A program made the position numbers and the translations under genes. Shown here in pieces: positions 53,649 through 60,939 of a stretch of 64,000 nt of DNA; position 1 is the first letter of the stretch; each line of letters begins with the position of its first letter. This DNA comes from Lysobacterales bacterium. Its GTDB lineage: Bacteria; Pseudomonadota; Gammaproteobacteria; Xanthomonadales; Xanthomonadaceae. The notes under the pieces are model-generated. The model had not been told where the DNA came from. It made no database searches and saw only the letters and a list, made by a program, of their open reading frames with translations. The stretch spans positions 1,116,001 through 1,180,000 of the forward strand of contig JADKCY010000003.1 of assembly GCA_016718605.1 (NCBI GenBank). The letters run 5' to 3'.

Positions 53649-53930
53649 CGCTGGTCCGTTGCTGAAGGCGCACGCCTACGCTGATTCGCGGATTTACACC
53701 CTGACATCAGGACCGCGGGTGACTTTCCGACACTGACGAGTCTGCCACGAACCACGGCGGACACAAGAGACACGTCAGTTAGTGCGCGCCGTCTTCGACC
53801 GGGGAATCAAGTAAGCACCGGGTCAAGTTCGCCCAAGGTTGGGGACCGGGTGTGGTGCCACGCACGAACCCGTTCCCGGGCCTGCAAACATCGGAGGCCA
53901 GGTTGTCAGATCGCTCACGCCGCGATCGAG

Positions 53931-55184
53931 TCAGGGCTCGAAGCCGTGAATGAAAATCGCGCTCAGAGGCGCCTGATTGATGCGGGCCGTATAAATGCCG
54001 CCGCTCAGGTAGACCTGGTTCATGCTACCCAACACCATGCCGGTGCTGGTGCCGCCAGGAAGCAGCGCAGACCAGGCCGTGCTTCCGTCGGAATTCACCT
54101 TGGCCACGTTCATTTCCATCAGCGTCGAGCCACTGAGGTAGGCGCTGCCGTCGGCATCGAGCAGCATGGCCGAGTGCAGCAACAGGCCGACGCCGCTGGC
54201 ATCCGAACGACTCCACAACAATTCGCCGTCGACGCTGAATTTCGCGAATGCGGCACCGCCGCTTCCGGCATTCGGAAAGCCGCCGAGTACCGGTGCGGAA
54301 TCGGGACCCAGCTCCACCCGAAAGGCGCTCATGGGGTGTGTGCGGTCCCAGAGTGTGGCTCCGTCATGCGATACCTTTCGCAATAGCGTGCCTTGGCCGC
54401 TGTCGGGGTTAGCGAAGACGAGGTAGCTATTGCCCTGCGTATCGCCGGCGATATCCCCGACGGTCAGACTTTGAATGCCGGTGAGCGACCACACGATCTG
54501 GCCTTCGGTGTCGATCCGCGCGTAACCCTGCATCGAACCGGACAGGCTACGCGCAGCGATGACAAAGTGACCGTCCGGTGTCCGTTTGATCATGGTCGGC
54601 GACCCCACGCCAACGGCATCGCACCAAATCCAGCCGGCGCTACCGTCGGCGTTGAACTGTCGCACGGTGGACATCAAACCCATTGGGCAGACGCCAAGCC
54701 CGAGCACATAGGCGCGATTTTGCGAGTCGGTCAACACGCGTCGCGTGGATGAGCCATCGAAGCTGCTGCCATAGACCTGTCGCCACAGCAGATTCCCGTC
54801 GGGATCAAACTTCATCAGCAGGCTTGCTGCATTGACGGGATTGGAGAAACCGGACCGAATTGTGCCCGAGACCAGCACGTTGCCCGCGCTGTCGACAGCA
54901 ACGAATGTGGCAACCTCGTGGCGAGTGACATCGAGGTTGTCGAAACGCGCCTCCCAAAGCAAGGTTCCCGCAGCATTTCGCTTGGCCACGTAAATGTCAC
55001 CGGCCGGATTGAAATCCCAGCGCGCAGTGAACACGTTGTCCATTGCGTCACGCGCCACTGCCACGCCACTTGGTTCATTGATCCAGGCGGTGGTTTGCGC
55101 GAACGCAGTATTCAAGGCGAGAGCAAGCGATCCGCCCAACATGATCCGCACGATGCCATCGACGGTACCCGATATTCGATTCAT
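53931..55184 (-). CDS. secreted beta-propeller-like protein with [IL]FxxGFE end
   Basis: The 417-residue protein has a signal peptide (to AFA-QT near residue 30) and repeats of 40-50 residues with the pattern DxxGNxxVxGxxxxxxxxxxxLxKFDPDGNLLW, for example VDSAGNVLVSGTIRSG, FDPDGNLLWRQVYG, SHDGATLWDRTH and SVDGELLWSRSD. These resemble SBBP/PQQ-type propeller blades. It ends LSAIFIHGFEP, the same C-terminal motif as the delta-60 proteins and the discoidin-like protein here. Function unknown; exported. Confidence 0.82.
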   Translation of the reverse strand: MNRISGTVDGIVRIMLGGSLALALNTAFAQTTAWINEPSGVAVARDAMDNVFTARWDFNPAGDIYVAKRNAAGTLLWEARFDNLDVTRHEVATFVAVDSAGNVLVSGTIRSGFSNPVNAASLLMKFDPDGNLLWRQVYGSSFDGSSTRRVLTDSQNRAYVLGLGVCPMGLMSTVRQFNADGSAGWIWCDAVGVGSPTMIKRTPDGHFVIAARSLSGSMQGYARIDTEGQIVWSLTGIQSLTVGDIAGDTQGNSYLVFANPDSGQGTLLRKVSHDGATLWDRTHPMSAFRVELGPDSAPVLGGFPNAGSGGAAFAKFSVDGELLWSRSDASGVGLLLHSAMLLDADGSAYLSGSTLMEMNVAKVNSDGSTAWSALLPGGTSTGMVLGSMNQVYLSGGIYTARINQAPLSAIFIHGFEP

Positions 55185-55391
55185 GACGTGGCACTCTCGG
55201 TGGGACTTAACGCCTATTGTCGCGTCGCGGGGTGGGCGCTGTCGGTGACCAAAGTTACCGCTTCGCAGCTACCCATTTGCGCCTTGTGATGCCAGGTGAT
55301 GCGCGCTTTCTGACCCGACGCCTGCGGGTGCCCGCGTGCTGTGTTTGGGTCAAGTAGATGTCTTGTGTGACCAGCCATACGGAAGTGGCGC

Positions 55392-56081
55392 TCACCACAG
55401 CCTTGCTTGGTGACTGGTCTGTCGCGGTGGAATACCCTCGAATCCATCCACGAAGATGCGATCGGTGTCATAGACCTGAAACTCCACAATTCCCACGTAG
55501 GCCGTTTCGGCGTTGCTTGCGGTGTAACGAAAGAACCGCGCGCGTGGCCGCTCCAGACGCAGGAAGGTCACTTCCACATTAGCGGAGAAGCTGAGCACTT
55601 GCTGGTGGATCTGCCGCCAACTTGTCCCGTCGGATGAGATATCCACGCTGAACTCAGAGCTCTGCAGTGGGTGCTGCACCACGGCGATGAACGGCTCGAT
55701 TCGTCCCAAGTCAACGACAAACGACAAAGTCGAGACCGTGCCCTGATAGCTCCACCACGTGGTGGCCGGATCGCCATCCACCACATCCTCGGGCACTCCG
55801 GCAACCGTATCGGTCAATGCCGTGATCGGCCTGTTCAGCGCGAGATTCACCAACTGCGCATCCGCTGGCCCGGCTATCAGAAGCCAAAGCAGACTAAAGA
55901 GAAACACCCAACGGATGCGCGTCAAGGATGCCGTTGCGAACCCAGCGCGTAAGCGCGGGAGTCGTCGGGAAGGCGTTCGCATATGCGCCGAACTGGCGAC
56001 CTTGAGAAAGTGCAAGGAAGCACTTTCTCCACAGCCTGATCGACTCACCATCACGCTACCGACTGCGCTTGCAGTGGACAT
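55392..56081 (-). CDS. secreted discoidin-like (F5/8 type C) protein
   Basis: The ATG at 56081 is preceded by GAAGGAGGT four bases away, the strongest ribosome site in the window, so it is preferred over the in-frame ATG at 55982 although the signal peptide (IRWVFLFSLLWLLIAG, cleavage at ADA-Q) then begins only at about residue 55. The mature part is a single galactose-binding/discoidin-like domain: NLALNRPITALTDT, DVVDGDPATTWWSYQG, LSFVVDLGRIEP, FSVDISSDGTSW, RFFRYTA and YVGIVEFQVYD. Such domains bind sugars or membrane surfaces. DRIFVDGFE follows but, unlike its relatives, 14 more residues come after the motif. Confidence 0.85.
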   Translation of the reverse strand: MSTASAVGSVMVSRSGCGESASLHFLKVASSAHMRTPSRRLPRLRAGFATASLTRIRWVFLFSLLWLLIAGPADAQLVNLALNRPITALTDTVAGVPEDVVDGDPATTWWSYQGTVSTLSFVVDLGRIEPFIAVVQHPLQSSEFSVDISSDGTSWRQIHQQVLSFSANVEVTFLRLERPRARFFRYTASNAETAYVGIVEFQVYDTDRIFVDGFEGIPPRQTSHQARLW

Positions 56082-56215
56082 GTTGACCTCCTTCGCGATG
56101 CTGAAGGGTCATCGTAGGCCTTAGCCCATCGCGTGTTGCTTGAGGTTTCTCAAGTTCTGCGTGTGTCGCCCGCCCAAAAAATTCGCGACCCGCTTCCGCC
56201 AAACTGCACTGCGAA

Positions 56216-56253
56216 ACGACAAGGGCCGCACATTGCTGGGCGACCCTTGTCGT
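56216..56253 (-). terminator. hairpin after the alanine dehydrogenase gene
   Basis: A perfect 10-base stem (ACGACAAGGG / CCCTTGTCGT) with an 18-base loop begins about 25 bases after the ald stop on the minus strand and is followed by TTTCG. The short T-run makes it a moderate intrinsic terminator. Confidence 0.6.
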
Positions 56254-56277
56254 AAGGCGTGGAGACGGTTCCGTGCA

Positions 56278-57396
56278 TCAGATTCCCAATGCTTGCTCCG
56301 CACTCACATACGGCAGATTGAAGCCTTCGGCGACCGGCCTGTAGGTGACCTGACCGGCATGCACGTTCAGGCCATTGCGCAGATGCACGTTATCGGCGCA
56401 GGCCTGCTTGGCACCTTTGTTGGCCAGCTCGATGATGAAGGGCAAGGTCGCGTTGTTGAGTGCGAAGGTGCTGGTGCGTGGCACCGCACCGGGCATGTTG
56501 GCGACGCAGTAATGCACCACGTCATCGACGATGTAGGTCGGCTCGGCATGCGTGGTGGCATGCGCGGTTTCAAAACAACCGCCCTGATCGATGGCGACAT
56601 CGACCACCGCCGCACCCGGCTTCATGCGTTTAACCAGATCGGCAGAAACCAACTTGGGCGCAGCAGCGCCCGGAATCAACACGCCGCCAATCACCAGATC
56701 GGCATCCAGCACATGACGCTCGACCGCATCTGCGCTGGAAAACACGGTTTCGATGCGGGTACCGAACTGCGCCACGAGGCGACGCAGCACGTCAACATTG
56801 CGATCCAAAATGACCACCTGCGCACCCAGACCAACCGCCATCAGTGCGGCATTGGCACCGACCACACCGCCGCCCAGGATCACCACCTTGGCCGGCTCCA
56901 CACCGGGCACGCCGCCGAGCAGCATGCCGCGACCGCCATTGGCCTTCTGCAGCGCGGTCGCGCCCGCCTGGATCGACATGCGACCCGCCACTTCCGACAT
57001 CGGTGCCAGCAAGGGCAGACCACCACTGGCCGAGGTCACGGTTTCGTAAGCGATGCAGGTCGCTTTGGACTTGATCAGATCATCGGTCTGCGGCCAGTCC
57101 GGTGCCAGATGCAGATACGTGAACAACACCTGGCCTTCGCGCAGGCGCGCGCGCTCAACGGCCTGCGGCTCCTTGACCTTGACGATCATCTCCGCCTTGG
57201 CAAACACCTCATCGGCGGTCGCCGCGACCGTCGCACCCGCCGCAACGTAGTCCGCGTCGGTGAAGCCAATGCCCGCACCGGCCTGGGTTTCCACCAGTAC
57301 TTGGTGGCCCTGCAACACGAGTTCCTTGACCGAGGCGGGCACCATGCCGACGCGGTATTCGTGGTTTTTGATTTCCTTGGGTACACCGATCCGCAT
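56278..57396 (-). CDS. ald: alanine dehydrogenase
   Basis: The 372-residue enzyme begins MRIGVPKEIKNHEYRVGMVP and shows VKVKEPQAVERARLREGQ, LFTYLHLAPD (catalytic His), MSEVAGRMSIQAGA, the NAD-binding VVILGGGVVGANAALMAVGL and VDVAIDQGGCFETA (catalytic Asp). It oxidatively deaminates L-alanine to pyruvate and ammonia with NAD, or runs in reverse. Length and motifs are standard. It is divergent from an Lrp-family regulator gene 179 bases away, the classic arrangement for control of ald by Lrp in response to amino acids. Confidence 0.97.
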   Translation of the reverse strand: MRIGVPKEIKNHEYRVGMVPASVKELVLQGHQVLVETQAGAGIGFTDADYVAAGATVAATADEVFAKAEMIVKVKEPQAVERARLREGQVLFTYLHLAPDWPQTDDLIKSKATCIAYETVTSASGGLPLLAPMSEVAGRMSIQAGATALQKANGGRGMLLGGVPGVEPAKVVILGGGVVGANAALMAVGLGAQVVILDRNVDVLRRLVAQFGTRIETVFSSADAVERHVLDADLVIGGVLIPGAAAPKLVSADLVKRMKPGAAVVDVAIDQGGCFETAHATTHAEPTYIVDDVVHYCVANMPGAVPRTSTFALNNATLPFIIELANKGAKQACADNVHLRNGLNVHAGQVTYRPVAEGFNLPYVSAEQALGI

Positions 57397-57575
57397 GGCT
57401 GACTCCTGCTTGGCTTGGGATTTTGCCGCACTGCAGCAGGCCAGAATCCCTGTTTAGGTTGCGACACGCAAAATGTTTGCGGAGTCTATGTGCGTTCTGA
57501 CAGAGTTATCGTCTGTATTTGGTGCACTCACTACGCAAAATCTCTGCGGCTTAGCATTTGCCAGCACAAAATCCC
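57397..57575. promoter_or_regulatory. divergent ald/lrp promoter region
   Basis: The 179 bases between the two starts are AT-richer than the genes, with A- and T-tracts such as CAAAATG, AAAATCTC and AAACTACTTG near the lrp side. This is the natural binding area of an Lrp-type octamer that wraps DNA. No single site is clear enough to place. Confidence 0.5.
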
Positions 57576-58064
57576 ATGAAAACCACAAAACTACTTGTAA
57601 ATCAAATTGATAGGATAGATCGAAAGATCCTGCGCGAACTCCAGAAAGATGGTCGGCTGGCCAATGTCGAGCTGGCCAAGCGGGTCGGGCTGTCGCCCAC
57701 GCCCTGTCTGGAACGGGTCAAGAAGCTGGAGGACGAAGGTTTCATCCGTGGCTACCACGCACGTCTGAGCCCGTCCAAGCTGCAGGCCGGGCTGCTGGTG
57801 TTTGTGGAAATTCGTTTGGTCCGAACCTCGCACGACGTGTTCGAGGCATTCAAGCAGGCCGTGGTTTCGTTGCCCCAAGTGCTCGAATGCCACCTCGTCT
57901 CGGGGGACTTTGACTACCTCATCAAAGCCCGCGTCGCCGACATGGTCGCCTACCGCGAACTGCTCGGCACCACCCTGCTGACCCTGCCCGGCGTGGCGGG
58001 TTCACGCAGCTATGCGGTGATGGAAGAGGTCAAGGAAACACTGGAACTGCCGGTGCGGGAGTGA
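57576..58064 (+). CDS. lrp: Lrp/AsnC family transcriptional regulator
   Basis: From the ATG at 57576 (MKTTKLLVNQIDRIDRKIL) the protein has 162 residues. LRELQKDGRLANVELAKRVGLS followed by PTPCLERVKKLEDEGFIRGYHA is the Lrp helix-turn-helix, and GLLVFVEIRL, LECHLVSGDFDYLIKARV and LLTLPGVAGSRSYAVMEEVK form the ligand-binding RAM domain. Length and sequence are close to global Lrp. It most likely senses leucine or alanine and controls the adjacent ald gene. A TTG six codons earlier is possible but not needed. Confidence 0.95.
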   Translation: MKTTKLLVNQIDRIDRKILRELQKDGRLANVELAKRVGLSPTPCLERVKKLEDEGFIRGYHARLSPSKLQAGLLVFVEIRLVRTSHDVFEAFKQAVVSLPQVLECHLVSGDFDYLIKARVADMVAYRELLGTTLLTLPGVAGSRSYAVMEEVKETLELPVRE

Positions 58065-58097
58065 GCGCGGGCAAGTCGGACGGTTATTTCCCGCGCT

Positions 58098-59486
58098 TCA
58101 CAACAGTCCCTGCTGCCACGGCCCAGTGATCGCCACCGTGAACCCCGGGTTGTAGACATTGACGAACAGCCAGCGGCCATCTGGCGAGAAACAGGCGCCT
58201 GCGAATTCGCTGCTCGTGTAGTCGCCGTTCAGGCCGTGGAAGTTGTCGTAACGGCCGTTGTTGCGGGCAAATTCGAACAGGCCGGCTTGCGGCGTCAGGC
58301 CGAACAAGGATTGCGCCTCCTTGCGGTAGCTGTCCTGACAAAGCACCAGTCCGCCACGCGGTGACATGGCGAGGTTGTCCGGGTAGTAGAGCGTCTCTTG
58401 GGCAGGGGACTCGAACACCAACAACAACTCGGACGCCTTGGCATCGTAGGCCCACACCTGCCCGCAACCCGCGTCGCCGCCACTGGTCGAGATGAAGTAG
58501 ACGCGATCACCTTCGACATAACAGCCTTCCAGACGGATGAAACGGCTACCGCCTTCGGCGATGCCCTGCTGCACGTTGCCATCGGTGCGACCCTCGCTAC
58601 CCATGCCCTGCTCGGGATGGGCAATCGGCACCCAACTGACCTTGAAGTGGTCGCCGGTCTGATGCCCGGTTCGCAAGTCAGCTGCACCGTCCGCCTTCAG
58701 CATCCACAGTGTGCCACCGCGCTGCAGCTCACCTTTCACTTTGGGCACGAAGCGATAGAAGCCCGCGACCGGGTCAGCATCCTCGGTCATGAAGACGTCA
58801 CCACTGGCGGCATGCACGACCGCTGCCTCGTGGACGCGCTGACCCATGGCAACCAGCGGTTCTGCACGCGAAGGACCGTTGAACGGCACCTCGAAGACGA
58901 AGCCATGTGCATGTTTGATGTCGACGACACGCTCATCCAGCACCGCGCGCCCAGGATTCAGTACCGCTTCTTCGCTGCTCAACCAGCTATTCCAGGGTGT
59001 GATGCCCCCGGAACAATTGCGCAACGTGCCTGACAGCGAGGCCCGCGACGCCAGCAGTTCACCCTTGTCCGCGTCGAACACCAGCGTCGTTGTTCCACCG
59101 TCAACATCGGGGTCATAGGTCATCGACGCATCGGCAAACGTCCCGCCGACGCCCGGGCATTCGTGGTTACGCACCAGAATCAACCGTGAACCGTCGGCAT
59201 GAACCACGCCCATGCCATCGTGATTCGACGGCGTAGCACGGCCATCGCTCATCGGCGTGCTGACCCAACCGAAGCTGCGATAGGAAAACCCTTTCGGCAG
59301 CATCAACAACGGCAGACCCGTGGTGTCGTCCGCCACCGGCGCCAGTGGCCCAAAGCCCTCAATGCGCCCCGCAGGCAGACCGGCCTGAGCCAGCAAACGG
59401 CCGAAGGGCGACAAACCCAAAGTGGCAAAGCCTGCGGCAGACAAGCGGACGAAGTGGCGACGGGCGAGATCGGGGTGAGGGTTCAT
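58098..59486 (-). CDS. Tat-exported PhoX-like (DUF839) phosphatase family protein
   Basis: From the ATG at 59486 (MNPHPDLARRHFVRLSAAGF) the protein has 462 residues; the open frame upstream has no support. The N-terminus is a twin-arginine signal (RRHFVRL, then hydrophobic, ending LLAQA-G). The body has the PhoX-type blocks YRSFGWVSTPMSDGRATPSN (with the HDGMG that follows), ILVRNHECPG, CSGGITPWNSWLSSEE, VYFISTSGGDAGCGQVWAYD and DNLAMSPRGGLVLCQD. PhoX is a calcium- and iron-dependent periplasmic alkaline phosphatase; many DUF839 proteins are of unproven activity. It is convergent with lrp. Confidence 0.9.
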   Translation of the reverse strand: MNPHPDLARRHFVRLSAAGFATLGLSPFGRLLAQAGLPAGRIEGFGPLAPVADDTTGLPLLMLPKGFSYRSFGWVSTPMSDGRATPSNHDGMGVVHADGSRLILVRNHECPGVGGTFADASMTYDPDVDGGTTTLVFDADKGELLASRASLSGTLRNCSGGITPWNSWLSSEEAVLNPGRAVLDERVVDIKHAHGFVFEVPFNGPSRAEPLVAMGQRVHEAAVVHAASGDVFMTEDADPVAGFYRFVPKVKGELQRGGTLWMLKADGAADLRTGHQTGDHFKVSWVPIAHPEQGMGSEGRTDGNVQQGIAEGGSRFIRLEGCYVEGDRVYFISTSGGDAGCGQVWAYDAKASELLLVFESPAQETLYYPDNLAMSPRGGLVLCQDSYRKEAQSLFGLTPQAGLFEFARNNGRYDNFHGLNGDYTSSEFAGACFSPDGRWLFVNVYNPGFTVAITGPWQQGLL

Positions 59487-59755
59487 GGTGATGTTTGAAC
59501 ACAGCAGAAGCCAATGAGAATGCGCATTGCACCACAGCGTCCCGACAAACGCATGACGGAAGCGAGTTGGCTTGCTGTGTTCGCATGACAGACGCGGTGA
59601 TCGGTCGGATGAAGGTCGCGCTGTACGGCGGCGGCGCAAGAGCATGCGGAGAATGCAGCGCTCACTGCGTCCATTTCCTGCTACATCAGGGCACGCTGCG
59701 CGCAATCGTCCTTGCGCCGGCATTGCAGATGCATCGCGGCAATACGCGGACGTTA

Positions 59756-60247
59756 TCAACGGATCGCGAGTTCGCTACGCCGAAACAGCGCGTTGTATTG
59801 GAACTTGCGTAATGGGCTTGCCCGCATGCCTGCGCTATCGGCGTGCTCGGCATTGATGAGAACAATGCTCTCCTCCGGCACAATTACCGAGGGTAATTCG
59901 AGGATCGCTGCAACGCCTTCGCGATACCAAGCGGAACCAAGCGCCACTGACGGCTGGCCATACGGAATCGCGTCCCAGCCTCCCGGCAACGCGTCGACTT
60001 GAACGCGCTTTCGGGCGTCCCAAACCTTATCGGGAACCTCAATCTCGATCACATACCTGTTCAAGGGCAAGCCGCCGTCATCGATGTGCGCGGCTGTCTC
60101 CAGTACGGCCATCGCCAAGGTCGGCGCGGCATAGACGACGCGCTCGCCAACTCGGTTCCACCGCCCCGGCGACATCGCCGCACCGGCACCGCTCAGGTCC
60201 TCCGGCGCCCATCCCAGCCCGGTTGAGCCGATCCGCAACAGCTTCAC
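59756..60247 (-). CDS. RES-domain toxin of a type II toxin-antitoxin system
   Basis: The GTG at 60247 overlaps the stop of the antitoxin gene by four bases (GTGA) and gives 163 residues starting MKLLRIGSTGLGWAPEDLSG. The RES pattern is visible: the invariant arginine in MSPGRWNRVGERVVYAA (the usual GGRWN is PGRWN), the following tyrosine, and the glutamate in LAMAVLETAAHI, then EIEVPDKVWD. RES toxins degrade NAD+. The 44 residues upstream in the open frame lie inside the antitoxin gene and are not part of the toxin. It ends RRSELAIR. Confidence 0.9.
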   Translation of the reverse strand: MKLLRIGSTGLGWAPEDLSGAGAAMSPGRWNRVGERVVYAAPTLAMAVLETAAHIDDGGLPLNRYVIEIEVPDKVWDARKRVQVDALPGGWDAIPYGQPSVALGSAWYREGVAAILELPSVIVPEESIVLINAEHADSAGMRASPLRKFQYNALFRRSELAIR

Positions 60248-60816
60248 TGATAGGCACCGCTCTGGATCGCCCCGAGCACGCGCATCACCGACTCGCGACC
60301 GCTCGGGGTGTCCATCAGGTCCGCAGGCGCCATACCACCCAGCGCTGGCTGTGGTCGCTGAATCCACTGACCGACCCATTTTTCCACGTCGAATCCTGCC
60401 TGCGCATCACCTGGCTCTGCCAGCAGCATGTCTTCCACCTTGTTGATCAACTCCAGCAAGCCGACCACCGACTGCCCGGAAGTCCCAGAGAACAAGGCCT
60501 TTTCTTTCATCTTCTTGGTGAAGGTGGCCTTGGGCATGCGCACGTAACGCTGGAAATCGACGCTGCTGACACCGATGCCTGCAATGAGGCCCTGCACTAC
60601 CTGAAACGGCACACCGTCACGCTCGATGGCCACGCGCTCGGCCAGCGGTGCATTGCGCAGCAGCGCACGGAAGGCCTGCACCTTCACGGGCGTCCTGATC
60701 TTGCTCGCCGTTCCCACCGCGCCGCGATCAGCCACCGTCTTGCCTGGTTCGGTTGCGTGCGCCGTGGTCGTCCGCTTGCTGCCTACGAGTGGCTGAATCC
60801 GGGGCCGGATAGGCAT
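60244..60816 (-). CDS. Xre/ParS/MbcA-type antitoxin (DUF2384)
   Basis: The 190-residue protein begins MPIRPRIQPLVGSKRTTTAH with about 60 loosely ordered residues, then a helical DNA-binding region (VDFQRYVRMPKATFTKKMKE) and ends with the toxin-binding domain (VEKWVGQWIQRPQPALGGMA, DLMDTPSGRESVMRVLGAI). This is the antitoxin partner of RES toxins; it blocks the NAD-binding site and represses the operon. The start follows CAGGAG. The pair forms a two-gene operon with the antitoxin first. Confidence 0.88.
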   Translation of the reverse strand: MPIRPRIQPLVGSKRTTTAHATEPGKTVADRGAVGTASKIRTPVKVQAFRALLRNAPLAERVAIERDGVPFQVVQGLIAGIGVSSVDFQRYVRMPKATFTKKMKEKALFSGTSGQSVVGLLELINKVEDMLLAEPGDAQAGFDVEKWVGQWIQRPQPALGGMAPADLMDTPSGRESVMRVLGAIQSGAYQ

Positions 60817-60831
60817 AGCGCGCTCCTGTGT

Positions 60832-60865
60832 CTATATATAGCCACATCGTAGAGCAGATTTGCTC
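60832..60865 (-). promoter_or_regulatory. promoter/operator of the RES-Xre operon
   Basis: On the minus strand TATATA of the palindrome CTATATATAG (60832-60841) is well placed as a -10 element about 20 bases before the antitoxin ATG. A perfect small inverted repeat GAGCA-GATT-TGCTC (60852-60865) sits about ten bases further upstream, in the -35 area, and is a candidate binding site for the antitoxin in autoregulation. Confidence 0.55.
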
Positions 60866-60939
60866 GCCATACCATGCACTATCGCACTCTCCGACGTTTG
60901 GGGGAGGGCCCATCCAGACTTGGCGCGCGCTTCGGCGCC

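Noticed and set aside
59487..59755. Small plus-strand gene upstream of the PhoX-like gene
   Set aside because: The frames here are short antisense or readthrough frames without ribosome sites or conserved content.
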